Notes under the pieces: model-generated
The model's database searches: none
What the model was told of the DNA's origin: nothing
The model's input: the letters and a program-made list of their open reading frames with translations, nothing else
Source of the DNA: a virus
Direction: 5' to 3' (one strand)
Virus record (IMG/VR): IMGVR_UViG_3300032092_000135
Coordinates: 1-33,381 of that record
DNA length: 33,381 bases
Program-made: the position numbers and the translations under genes
Shown here: positions 15,520 through 21,893 of the stretch, piece by piece
How positions within the stretch are numbered: the first letter of the stretch is position 1
How the letters are laid out: the number at the start of each line of letters is the position of its first letter

Positions 15520-15620
15520 GCCTGTTTTGGCTAAAATAGGGGTGGATAGGGCCATTTTAAGGCCATTTTAAGGCGATTTTAGGGGGGTTAGGGCTAAAAT
15601 AAGGGTTTAGCTAGGCTAGG
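15520..15620. repeat. 11-bp phased repeats and G-runs upstream of dnaB (possible origin)
   Basis: Three tandem 11-mers stand at 15550-15560, 15561-15571 and 15572-15582 (GGCCATTTTAA twice, then GGCGATTTTAG). A related unit GGCTAAAATA(G/A) occurs at 15529-15539 and 15592-15602. Runs of G (GGGGGG, GGG, GGG, GGGGGG) between 15582 and 15624 could form a four-tract G-quadruplex on the plus strand. The gap between dnaB and the preceding replication gene holds no ORF. Iteron-like spacing and position suggest a replication origin or a protein-binding array. Confidence 0.5.
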
Positions 15621-15660
15621 GGGGTAAAAATGCCTATATACGGCTAAAAAGGTCATTTAA

Positions 15661-15690
15661 ACCTATTTAGACCTGTATAGACCTTATATG
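15661..15690. repeat. Three 10-bp direct repeats (ACCTxTxTAG type)
   Basis: The units ACCTATTTAG, ACCTGTATAG and ACCTTATATG follow each other without gaps at 15661-15670, 15671-15680 and 15681-15690. The last unit overlaps the stop of the replication-protein gene. They lie next to the 11-bp repeats and may belong to the same control or origin region. Confidence 0.35.
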
Positions 15691-16109
15691 CTTATTTTGG
15701 TCACAAAACCATTTATTTGGTTTATTTCCTTTCCTTTGTTTGCATTAGCACCCCCATTAGCCACCCCATTACCCCATCTGCGATTTGCCCCTTCTTTGCC
15801 CTTATCAGATAGCGTCTTACGTAGTTTTAAGTGTTCGGCTAAACGCATACTGAAAAATGTTTCGTTTTCTATAACGAATAAATTGAATTGGCGAATAACA
15901 CAATCAACTTTCGCTTCTGTTACTTGCATTTGCATAGCAAGTACAGGGGTAATATTTAAAGGCAATATACCACCACTCGTTGCCAATGCCTCAACTAAAT
16001 ACCAATAGATACCATATCCTTCCATACCTAATTGTTGTCGCAGGAATAATACCTTGACATCGTTAGCCGCATTGTAATCGTGGCTAAAATAATAAGAGTT
16101 TGATTTCAT
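15684..16109 (-). CDS. Replication initiation-like protein, Lin1244/DUF4373-type N-terminal domain
   Basis: A 141-residue protein. Residues 1-50 (YYFSHDYNAANDVKVLFLRQQLGMEGYGIYWYLVE in pattern) match the N-terminal winged-helix found in Lin1244/Lin1753 and DUF4373 proteins, often described as phage replisome organisers. A basic linker (KLRKTLSDKGKEGANRRWG) follows, then an Asn/Gly-rich short end. Many relatives carry a longer C-terminal part that contacts helicase or its loader; here it is missing, so this may be a reduced form. Encoded two genes upstream of the helicase region and beside the 15.5-kb repeats, it is a candidate origin-binding protein. Confidence 0.75.
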   Translation of the reverse strand: MKSNSYYFSHDYNAANDVKVLFLRQQLGMEGYGIYWYLVEALATSGGILPLNITPVLAMQMQVTEAKVDCVIRQFNLFVIENETFFSMRLAEHLKLRKTLSDKGKEGANRRWGNGVANGGANANKGKEINQINGFVTKISI

Positions 16110-16133
16110 AGACTTATATACCTAAACACAGAA

Positions 16134-16149
16134 GCACCTAAATAGGTGC
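16134..16149 (-). terminator. Hairpin, possible terminator or leader structure
   Basis: GCACCT-AAAT-AGGTGC forms a perfect 6-bp stem with a 4-nt loop. It lies 18 nt downstream of the stop of the 78-residue HTH gene and 25 nt upstream of the next ATG. On the minus strand it is followed by TTCTGTGTTTAGG, which is only moderately T-rich, so termination may be weak or the hairpin may act on translation. Confidence 0.35.
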
Positions 16150-16166
16150 CTCGTGCTAGGATTTGT

Positions 16167-16403
16167 TTAATTTAATAAATATACTTTCCTTTCTTTTTTG
16201 TAATAATGAATCTTAATCAACTTGTGCTTTTCTAATGCGAATAACCAATTATTGATTGTCATAGTACTAACATTGAATTCTAGTGCGTAAAAGTTATTAT
16301 TCTTTTCTAGGTTATCATTGTTTTCTTTTAACCACCCATAAAATAGTTTCGCAGCCGCAGTTAATTGTTTTTCATAGAACACATCCTTTTCAATACAAAT
16401 CAT
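16167..16403 (-). CDS. Small winged-helix DNA-binding protein
   Basis: A 78-residue protein. ALEFNVSTMTINNWLFALEKHKLIKI contains a helix-turn-helix followed by a short wing (IHYYKKERKVYLLN), as in DNA-binding domains of replication and regulatory proteins. The N-terminus (YEKQLTAAAKLFYGWLKEN) is a helix pair like that before the recognition helix of replication initiators. It may be an early regulator or a partner of the adjacent replication protein. Exact role unknown. Confidence 0.65.
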   Translation of the reverse strand: MICIEKDVFYEKQLTAAAKLFYGWLKENNDNLEKNNNFYALEFNVSTMTINNWLFALEKHKLIKIHYYKKERKVYLLN

Positions 16404-16406
16404 AAT

Positions 16407-16661
16407 CTACTTAATTAAATTGTTATAAATCTTTGTCGCTTCTCTTTTGTTAAGTACATTAAATCTTCCAAACTTAATCATCCTTCCAAACTTATTTTTG
16501 TGTGGCTTATTATCACATAGGATATTCACACCTGCTTGTCGTAAAAGTGTAATGGCTGATGTTGGATTACATACTCCTAACTTAACTATACTCATAGTTG
16601 TTTGTTCTCCTTGAAGTAATGAATACAATACTTCTGTTTTTTGATTGATTGGTTTTTTCAT
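16407..16661 (-). CDS. Small HTH-type protein
   Basis: I place the start at the ATG at 16661 (MKKPINQKTEVLYSLLQG), giving 84 residues; an upstream in-frame extension overlaps the neighbouring gene and has poor protein character. TTMSIVKLGVCNPTSAITLLRQAG looks like a winged HTH (helix, turn, recognition helix), followed by a basic strand region (KNKFGRMIKFGRFNV). Similar short HTH proteins are frequent in phages of Bacteroidota. Role unknown. A 14-bp palindrome lies just upstream. Confidence 0.6.
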   Translation of the reverse strand: MKKPINQKTEVLYSLLQGEQTTMSIVKLGVCNPTSAITLLRQAGVNILCDNKPHKNKFGRMIKFGRFNVLNKREATKIYNNLIK

Positions 16662-16686
16662 TTTTTTAAAATTGATTTGATTAAGA

Positions 16687-16700
16687 AATAGAATTCTATT
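16687..16700. promoter_or_regulatory. Perfect 14-bp palindrome, possible operator
   Basis: AATAGAATTCTATT is self-complementary over all 14 bp. It lies 26 bp upstream of the start of the 84-residue HTH gene, in a 97-bp A/T-rich gap that follows the DnaA-like gene. The placement fits binding by a dimeric repressor or activator of the downstream operon. Confidence 0.35.
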
Positions 16701-16758
16701 GTTAGATATACGCATAAGAATATAGGTATACTGATAAATAGAAAATGAAGAAATGATA

Positions 16759-17157
16759 CTACTCGCATTGTTTAATTGTTTTAATTTTGTGAACACTATG
16801 TAATATCGTAGTGTGGTCACGCTTTAAGTATCTACCAATTTCAGATAAGCCGAATCCTTCTTTGTAGGCATCAACGCAAAACCTATTTCTCAAACATAAC
16901 ACTTCTGCTTTTCTAGATTTAAGTGCTACTTGATTATATGTTGTATCGTTATTAATCATCCATTCATTCGCCCACTTTTTAATTGTATGATTTGACTTTT
17001 TCTTTTGTATCAATACTTCTTTTGTGCTTTCAACTACTTTTATTACTTCCCTAGTTACTATCATACCATCAAGCAATACCTTTATTCTTTTCAATGTATG
17101 GTCAGAGCAGTTGGTATATAACTTAATGTATTTCAAAACATTTTCTACTTGTTCCAT
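16759..17157 (-). CDS. DnaA domain IV-like DNA-binding protein
   Basis: A 132-residue protein whose C-terminal 50 residues copy the DNA-binding domain of DnaA. SRKAEVLCLRNRFCVDAYKE parallels the SRKxEVVxARQ helix, and FGLSEIGRYLKRDHTTILHSVHKI parallels the (L)xEIGxxFGxRDHTTVxHAxxKI signature at about 103-125. The ATPase domain of DnaA is absent. The first 75 residues are helical and do not match a known family. It may bind DnaA-box-like sites at the phage origin or compete with host DnaA. The gene overlaps the exonuclease gene by 13 nt. Confidence 0.8.
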   Translation of the reverse strand: MEQVENVLKYIKLYTNCSDHTLKRIKVLLDGMIVTREVIKVVESTKEVLIQKKKSNHTIKKWANEWMINNDTTYNQVALKSRKAEVLCLRNRFCVDAYKEGFGLSEIGRYLKRDHTTILHSVHKIKTIKQCE

Positions 17158-17798
17158 TTATCGTTTAATAGATTATAAAGGTTATTCAAATATTTACCTG
17201 CCTGTTCAACCTTATTCAATAATAGTTGAGCATCTTCCATATTAATAGGGATACGAAGCGTAAACATCTGTAAGCCTTCCGGCATTTCTTTACAATAAGA
17301 AACGAAATCACAATACTGCCTGTTACTAACTAGCATATCACTTTGGCATTGCCAATAGTATTCACGATACTTCAATTTGAAGAACTCCACATCACTTACT
17401 AATCCATAGTGAATATGATTTTGATAGTTGTATGGGCATTTAACTTGTATGATACCATCATCATTAACGAACCCATCAGGAGTTCCACCATACAATCCAT
17501 TGATACATTCAATATAACCGCATTCAGTTACTACATTACCTGTCTTATTCATATAGAATTGTAAGGCTTCGGCTTCTAATTCTAGTCCGTGAGTTGTAGC
17601 ATCGCTTTTGAAATCACGATACACCCCTGTTAATTTCTCGGCTAACTTACCCATCAGGTAATCTTTTGTTGTACTAGATAGTTCGCCATTGTCTTTCTTT
17701 GCCTTTTCCTTTGGTTCTACGATTAAATTCCATATCGTACTGCTTGTTATTTTACCAAGCCTTGTTTGAAACCATTCTTGACTATATGTTTCTATCAT
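17145..17798 (-). CDS. YqaJ / lambda-type recombination exonuclease
   Basis: A 217-residue PD-(D/E)xK exonuclease. It begins with SQEWFQTRLGKITSS, the usual YqaJ start (W...R.G.iTaS). GLELEAEALQFY (residues 71-82) follows, then GGTPDGFV (D108) and IIQVKCP with K120. The normal catalytic motif there is ExK; this protein has Gln118 instead of Glu. It ends with a helical part that shapes the toroid in lambda Exo. The partner ERF annealing gene is directly upstream with a 17-nt overlap, so the two form a Red-like recombination pair acting on double-strand ends. Confidence 0.88.
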   Translation of the reverse strand: MIETYSQEWFQTRLGKITSSTIWNLIVEPKEKAKKDNGELSSTTKDYLMGKLAEKLTGVYRDFKSDATTHGLELEAEALQFYMNKTGNVVTECGYIECINGLYGGTPDGFVNDDGIIQVKCPYNYQNHIHYGLVSDVEFFKLKYREYYWQCQSDMLVSNRQYCDFVSYCKEMPEGLQMFTLRIPINMEDAQLLLNKVEQAGKYLNNLYNLLNDKWNK

Positions 17799-18366
17799 CT
17801 TTTAGAGTTTGAATTGTTAATAAATCTTTTTCTCTGAATGTGAAGTGTTCAGTTGCTTTATCAAACACATCTGTTTCGCCACCATTAAATCGTGCGACTA
17901 GTTTCAATAATGCCACATCATTCATTTCTACCTTTGACTTAACTTTTTTAGGTAGTTCAATAGTTTTAACCTGTTCACCTGCCGCATCAATATCCTTATC
18001 AGTTACTAAACCTAGAATACTTGATAATGCATATCGGCGAAAGTATGTTATACCGCTACCGAATGATTGATAGACATTCATCTTGGCTAGTTCAATGATT
18101 GGTATTTCCGTGATGGATTCAATGGATTCCCCTGTTTCTGTATGATAGATAATCGTGCGGAGTTGTGTTCCTTCAAGTGGTTGAGAGAAACATAACTTAT
18201 GCTTCTTCATGAGTGGCATAATGGTACTGATAATCTTTGGTAGGTCAGCGTAAGTGTAGTTAAATCCGCTAGTGTCCTTATGGATTATCGGGCATTCATA
18301 CTGAAACTCTGCTAATGATTTTAGCAAAGTCTGTTGCTTTGGTTTGTCTACTTGTGCTTTTTGCAT
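17782..18366 (-). CDS. erf: ERF-family single-strand annealing protein
   Basis: A 194-residue recombinase. Residues ~10-130 show the ERF core: NYTYADLPKIISTIMPLMKKH, then SFGSGITYFRRYALSSILGLVTDKDIDAAGE, which is the family hallmark (GS.iTYxRRYaL..LLGi..D.DdDg). The C-terminal ~55 residues are lysine-rich and helical. ERF proteins coat ssDNA and anneal homologous strands. It is encoded just before the YqaJ-type nuclease, which makes the 3' overhangs. The ATG at 18366 lies 10 nt after the previous stop. Confidence 0.92.
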   Translation of the reverse strand: MQKAQVDKPKQQTLLKSLAEFQYECPIIHKDTSGFNYTYADLPKIISTIMPLMKKHKLCFSQPLEGTQLRTIIYHTETGESIESITEIPIIELAKMNVYQSFGSGITYFRRYALSSILGLVTDKDIDAAGEQVKTIELPKKVKSKVEMNDVALLKLVARFNGGETDVFDKATEHFTFREKDLLTIQTLKDDRNI

Positions 18367-18376
18367 TTGATTTGAT

Positions 18377-18715
18377 TTATGGTTGAAAATTTGTTATGAA
18401 TGTTTCTAATGATTTTATAACTATACTTTCTATTTCATCACGATTGATATAGTTATTGATATAATCATTGACTCTTATTCCATGAGTGTTCATGTGCGTT
18501 ATGCCTTCTTCATCCTCTACATATTCATCCCAAAGAATAACATTGTCTTGAACTTCAACAATCCCATTGACAAATAAGAAGTCCAAGAATTGTTGCTCAT
18601 TAAACATAATTGTAAAATTACCAATTAATTTTGTGTCAGCAACAATAATAATAAAATTATTATCATCAATGAATTTCAATTCAATTGTAGCATTATTGAT
18701 TTTGAATGTTTGCAT
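18377..18715 (-). CDS. Hypothetical protein
   Basis: A 112-residue acidic protein (MQTFKINNATIELKFIDDNN). The N-terminal half alternates hydrophobic strands (FIIIVADTKLIGNFTIMF) and the C-terminal half is a helix (EIESIVIKSLETFIT). No family recognised. It follows a strong GC hairpin and precedes the recombination genes, so it may begin a transcription unit or receive readthrough. Confidence 0.6.
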   Translation of the reverse strand: MQTFKINNATIELKFIDDNNFIIIVADTKLIGNFTIMFNEQQFLDFLFVNGIVEVQDNVILWDEYVEDEEGITHMNTHGIRVNDYINNYINRDEIESIVIKSLETFITNFQP

Positions 18716-18728
18716 AAGATTAAATTAA

Positions 18729-18749
18729 AGGGGGGTTATTCGCCCCCCT
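18729..18749 (-). terminator. GC-rich hairpin after the DUF932 gene
   Basis: AGGGGGG-TTATTCG-CCCCCCT makes a 7-bp stem, almost all G-C, with a 7-nt loop. On the minus strand the right end is followed by TTTAATTTAATC, a weak T-tract. It lies 6 nt past the stop of the DUF932 gene and 14 nt before the next ATG. A partial terminator or attenuator that separates the two genes is likely. Confidence 0.6.
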
Positions 18750-18755
18750 ATGTTA

Positions 18756-19697
18756 TTAATTTTTGTTTAGTGAATTGATTAGAGTTAGAACTCGGTTGTC
18801 TATTTTAGTAGCCTTCCCGATATATTTACTTTCAAGCCTTGCTCCTTCACGCTTCGGCACAGGCATTGTATGTGTAGTATAATTGGTAACTCCACTAAAT
18901 AATCCCCACATCGTTTCGCCTTTCTGTTCCATTTCAACTGCGACACATTCAAGCAATTCTTTGGAACGATTAATATTATATCCGCTGAACTTACCTTCGG
19001 CTTCGGATTCATCCATCATAATATCAACCCCTGTAACATTCTGTACAATTTTGGCGATATGATTTTGCTTAACAGGTATTTCAGATAGTTTGATAAATCT
19101 TTCAAATATCGTTTTCTCCTGCTCAATAGCGAATCCTATTTCTCGTAGGTATTCATCAACCTTCGCATGTAAATTGTTAGTATGGCGAATACTATTCTGC
19201 AATTCTTTACTAGCAGCGTTGAATGTGTTTTGGCAACTGATAGTTATATTAGTCGCACCCCAACGCAATGCCCTTGTGCCATCGTGTGAATTGATTCCTG
19301 TCGTATAGCCAACGACCTTGTCTTTGTTTTTGCCAATACTTTTTATAATGTTACCGCTTTCAAGTTGTGCGTATACTTTTGCACCTGCCTTGAACATTCC
19401 ACCGCCGTGAATTTTGTAGCCACCCTTATCAGCGATACGGATGAGCAATTCTGCTAGTTCACTATTTTGATAAGGATTGTAACTATCCTTACAAGTTGTG
19501 AATACTTTTTGGGTATCATCCCTTACAATTCCAACGAATGGGGTTTCTGTACCATCCTTCAAGAATAATGGTTGCTTACTGACTGTCCATCGTAAACCGA
19601 ATTGGTCAAGTAAATTTGCAACTCGTTCTGCATTTGAATCGTCTTGTAATTTAAGACCGCTAAATGCCTGTTCTAAGATTTGGTTTGCTTTTTTCAT
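18756..19697 (-). CDS. DUF932 phage/plasmid-like protein
   Basis: 313 residues from the ATG at 19697 (MKKANQILEQAFSG); a GTG at 19724 would add nine. The core shows PFVGIVRDDTQKVFTTCKDSYNPYQNSELAELL, then GGYKIHGGGMFKAGAKVYAQLE and a segment rich in small polar residues (GINSHDGTRALRWGATNITISCQNT). These are hallmarks of DUF932, a family common in phages and plasmids. The HDGT element and SCxNT are highly conserved. The biochemical role is unknown; members are often next to recombination genes, as here, where ERF and the exonuclease follow. Confidence 0.85.
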   Translation of the reverse strand: MKKANQILEQAFSGLKLQDDSNAERVANLLDQFGLRWTVSKQPLFLKDGTETPFVGIVRDDTQKVFTTCKDSYNPYQNSELAELLIRIADKGGYKIHGGGMFKAGAKVYAQLESGNIIKSIGKNKDKVVGYTTGINSHDGTRALRWGATNITISCQNTFNAASKELQNSIRHTNNLHAKVDEYLREIGFAIEQEKTIFERFIKLSEIPVKQNHIAKIVQNVTGVDIMMDESEAEGKFSGYNINRSKELLECVAVEMEQKGETMWGLFSGVTNYTTHTMPVPKREGARLESKYIGKATKIDNRVLTLINSLNKN

Positions 19698-19734
19698 AGC
19701 ATTACGCAGTGTAAGATGCTGCACCCTTTATGGT

Positions 19735-19917
19735 TTAATTGAAAAGTTTATTGACAATGTAGTTGTCAAATGTGGTTTGATTAAAATTAGTACCGAAAAC
19801 TTTAAAGAATGTTAGATAATGGATGTAAGAACTAGCGGATTGGAAATCGGATAGTTCATTAAAGCGGCATTCATCAACGACTGATTGTGCTGCCCATACA
19901 TAATGTTTCTTACTCAT
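19735..19917 (-). CDS. Small hypothetical protein
   Basis: A 60-residue protein (MSKKHYVWAAQSVVDECRFN), aromatic and helical, with no family recognised. Its ATG overlaps the stop of the upstream gene (ATGA at 19914-19917), which supports translation. It lies upstream of the DUF932 gene. Confidence 0.5.
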   Translation of the reverse strand: MSKKHYVWAAQSVVDECRFNELSDFQSASSYIHYLTFFKVFGTNFNQTTFDNYIVNKLFN

Positions 19918-20102
19918 TTTGTTTCTTTTAAAAATTTAGATAGAATATTGTTTTCTGCATCTGTGCGATTATACATATCATACAATTTTTTGTTTATGTA
20001 TTGTGATGATACATTTAGTGCTTTACACCATTCGTTGAATGATAGTTGTGTGGCAGGATAAGTTGATACACTTATCTTTTCTCGCCTTCTGTTTTTACTC
20101 AT
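19914..20102 (-). CDS. Small HTH-like protein
   Basis: A 62-residue protein with a basic N-terminus (MSKNRRREKISVSTYPATQ). The segment LSFNEWCKALNVSSQYINKKLYDMYNR could fold as helix-turn-helix. A small early regulator is possible. The stop overlaps the start of the next gene by an ATGA. No family was assigned. Confidence 0.5.
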   Translation of the reverse strand: MSKNRRREKISVSTYPATQLSFNEWCKALNVSSQYINKKLYDMYNRTDAENNILSKFLKETK

Positions 20103-20111
20103 AAGATTGAT

Positions 20112-20375
20112 TTAAAAGTTTTGTAATGTAATTACCCTCAAAGTTTTATGTGTATGATTCTTCACATCATAATTACTTAATTCATAAGTTGAATGTATAA
20201 CTGAATAATCAATTATACTAATGAATTCTAATTCTTCTTTTAAAAGTTTACTAAATTCATCAAGTGCTATTCCGTAATCTTCTGAATCAAATATTTTCAG
20301 CCTTTGATAGCCTTCAAATTTAGTAATTGAATTGTCTAGTCTTTTTGTTTGTCTTGTTGCAAAGATTTGATACAT
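20112..20375 (-). CDS. Hypothetical protein
   Basis: An 87-residue protein with a compact alpha/beta pattern. MYQIFATRQTKRLDNSI is followed by a helix (YGIALDEFSKLLKEELEF) and two strands, the last ending in RVITLQNF. I do not recognise it. It lies 3 nt after the small membrane ORF and 9 nt before the next gene, in an early gene string. Confidence 0.55.
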   Translation of the reverse strand: MYQIFATRQTKRLDNSITKFEGYQRLKIFDSEDYGIALDEFSKLLKEELEFISIIDYSVIHSTYELSNYDVKNHTHKTLRVITLQNF

Positions 20376-20378
20376 GAT

Positions 20379-20480
20379 TTATTTTTTATAATGTTGATAA
20401 ATAGTTTTAATTAGCACCCAAGATAGGATGCTAATTATACTAATGATAAATAATTCTGCGATTGTAATGTGAGTTCCCAT
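20379..20480 (-). CDS. 33-residue single-span membrane peptide
   Basis: An ATG at 20480 opens 33 codons ending at TAA (20379-20381). The peptide begins MGTHITIAEL and contains one TM segment (FIIISIISILSWVLIKTI-like, about residues 11-28) followed by a basic tail (QHYKK). It fills the gap between two early genes with 17 and 3 nt spacing. Membrane-spanning small early proteins are common in phages. Evidence is limited to spacing and composition. Confidence 0.45.
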   Translation of the reverse strand: MGTHITIAELFIISIISILSWVLIKTIYQHYKK

Positions 20481-20497
20481 TTGATTTGATTTTTGGA

Positions 20498-20947
20498 TTA
20501 GTCAATTATTGTTATTGTATCTACTTCTGTTGGTTGTGCTTCCCTTTGTTTTTCTTCTAACAATTCATTTAAGCCAATTTCAACATCTTTGTAAAATTCT
20601 TGTTCATCAAATTCAACATCACAAGAATTCAGTTCAACTTGATTGCGATAATTTAATTCGAAATCTGCTGAATCAGTATCGGCTGATGTGTATTCAGAAT
20701 AAGATAGGTTTTCAATAACACTTAACACTTCTTCAAGTGTAAATCGTTGGTCGGTAAAGTTTTCAACGACAGGTGCGTTATCAAATACTTGCCCTAGTTC
20801 ATCAACACATTGGTTGCGTAAATTAATAAGTAATGAACGCACATCATCTTTTGTGTGTAAAGAACCTGTGGATTCACTAACTTTCAACATAATGTTGTTA
20901 ATTGCTGATTCCATTGTAGCGATTGTTTGGATTTTTAAAGTTTCCAT
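20498..20947 (-). CDS. Acidic hypothetical protein, first gene after the noncoding region
   Basis: A 149-residue protein rich in Glu and Asp, especially in the C-terminal half (DVEFDEQEFYKDVEIGLNEL). It has a helical N-terminus (ESAINNIMLKVSE) and no family I recognise. It is the first gene after the 690-bp noncoding region, so it is likely the first early product. Strong negative charge makes a DNA-mimic or inhibitor of a host nucleic-acid protein conceivable, but nothing more specific can be said. Confidence 0.6.
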   Translation of the reverse strand: METLKIQTIATMESAINNIMLKVSESTGSLHTKDDVRSLLINLRNQCVDELGQVFDNAPVVENFTDQRFTLEEVLSVIENLSYSEYTSADTDSADFELNYRNQVELNSCDVEFDEQEFYKDVEIGLNELLEEKQREAQPTEVDTITIID

Positions 20948-20966
20948 ATTGTTTTTTCAGAGATTA

Positions 20967-21436
20967 TAGTGGTGACTCCACTTTTAGCGATGATGGAATG
21001 ACTTGAACATTCAGGTAGCCTGCTACACATCACCAAACCTTTTTTCGTTATGAACAACTTCCAATGAAGGATTACCATTGTTCGACCTTCGCACACCCAT
21101 ACCACTTGCATTGATGGATTAACTTACCAAAGTGTTCCATTGTGTGGTTATACAACTAAATTGTTTATTCATAGCAGTTTCTTGGTTATCGTCCCTGTGG
21201 TTCTATGATTCATTGTATATCGCTAGACTGAGAATGTGTTACCTGTCCTATTCAAGTTTTCTATTGCCCTGTTCTTATTTCATTTTGTGTAGTGGCTTAC
21301 TGCCCTGGGATGATGATTAGGCTAGTAGCGAATAGAATTGACTGGATGGGATTCGCTTTAATTAGGTACTTCACTTATACTGAGTTTTTACAACTGATTG
21401 GGTGAATTGTCAATTGGTTATGGTGGCCACAACCCG
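20967..21436 (-). ncRNA. Candidate large structured noncoding RNA (~470 nt)
   Basis: No credible coding frame exists here on either strand. The segment folds into many local helices. 21416-21434 is an 8-bp hairpin. 21391-21416 pairs CAACTGA with TCAATTG. 21327-21357 has a 7-bp perfect stem (AGCGAAT/ATTCGCT). 21169-21208 has a 6-bp stem. 21052-21083 has GAACAA/TTGTTC enclosing CTTC/GAAG. 20989-21034 is a compact three-way junction. In three helices the odd pair is G-U on the minus strand but A-C on the plus strand, which points to a leftward transcript. Family unknown; comparison with large phage RNAs such as GOLLD or ROOL would be worthwhile. Confidence 0.5.
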
Positions 21437-21475
21437 AATCCGTATTTAAAAGAACTACCACAATATTACAACATA

Positions 21476-21500
21476 ATTATAATATACCAAAATAAATTTA
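21476..21500 (-). promoter_or_regulatory. AT-rich promoter-like stretch upstream of the noncoding RNA
   Basis: The minus strand reads TATTTTGGTATATTATAAT. It includes a TATAAT match (21476-21481) and TATTTTG (21488-21494), the latter one base short of the Bacteroidota -7 consensus TAnnTTTG. It lies 40-60 bp before the first helix of the RNA candidate. No convincing -33/-35 partner was found, so this is a suggestion only. It could also be the unwinding part of an origin. Confidence 0.3.
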
Positions 21501-21549
21501 AGGCTTAAATATAACTTATTGGTTATCAGTCAGTTATGTGACCAATTTT

Positions 21550-21612
21550 GGCTGTTTTTAGCCTGTTTTTAGGCTATTTTTGGGGGTTTTTAGGGGGTTT
21601 TTTATAGGGGGG
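21550..21612. repeat. Five phased 11-bp repeats with G-runs (possible origin)
   Basis: Units at 21550 (GGCTGTTTTTA), 21561 (GCCTGTTTTTA), 21572 (GGCTATTTTTG), 21583 (GGGGTTTTTAG) and 21594 (GGGGTTTTTTA) follow without gaps, then TAGGGGGG. Each carries a T-tract in the same phase, so the DNA is probably curved. Runs of five or six G could form a quadruplex on the plus strand. The array is followed to the left by a very AT-rich stretch (21435-21500). The pattern is shared with the region upstream of dnaB. Confidence 0.55.
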
Positions 21613-21613
21613 T

Positions 21614-21636
21614 TATGCTGCCCTGTTGAGCATAAT
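21614..21636. other. 7-bp inverted repeat after the 83-residue gene
   Basis: TTATGCT (21614-21620) and AGCATAA (21630-21636) are perfectly complementary around a 9-nt loop. It sits 4 nt past the stop of the gene at 21641. On the minus strand it is followed by C and A runs rather than T, so a standard intrinsic terminator is unlikely. Confidence 0.35.
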
Positions 21637-21640
21637 TCGT

Positions 21641-21892
21641 TCAACTGTCATCCTCATCCATATCACTTTGTAAGTGTAATATTTTATCCCTCAATGAATC
21701 GTAATCGCCACGAATGTATATTGTAGTTTGGTCTTGAAATGTAAGGATTTGTATATCAGGCAATAATTCTTGCAAATAATATATTTCATCAAGCCTTATC
21801 ATCCTTCTAGCGAAATCGTATTGGATGTCAAAGCCTAAATCCTGCCAATTAATTGTCCTGTCTTTTAATAAGACTTCAATTTCTAGCCACAT
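21641..21892 (-). CDS. Small acidic hypothetical protein
   Basis: An 83-residue protein (MWLEIEVLLKDRTINWQDL) with alternating short strands and helices and an acidic tail ending SDMDEDDS. No family recognised. It starts 1 nt after the metallophosphoesterase stop and is the last gene before the 690-bp noncoding region. It may be a partner of that enzyme, judged only from adjacency. Confidence 0.6.
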   Translation of the reverse strand: MWLEIEVLLKDRTINWQDLGFDIQYDFARRMIRLDEIYYLQELLPDIQILTFQDQTTIYIRGDYDSLRDKILHLQSDMDEDDS

Positions 21893-21893
21893 A

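Noticed and set aside
16662-16820. N-terminal extension of the 84-residue HTH protein to 137 residues
   Set aside because: The extra residues overlap the DnaA-like gene, look unlike a protein, and a good ATG exists at 16661.
21132-21320. 62-codon plus-strand ORF in the noncoding region
   Set aside because: It is the only frame of this size there, runs against all other genes, has a low-complexity hydrophobic product, and lies within the helices of the RNA candidate.
20960-21440. tRNA or tmRNA in the noncoding region
   Set aside because: I searched both strands by eye for a T-arm (GGTTCRAnTCC) joined to an acceptor stem and CCA and found none. The helices do not form a cloverleaf.
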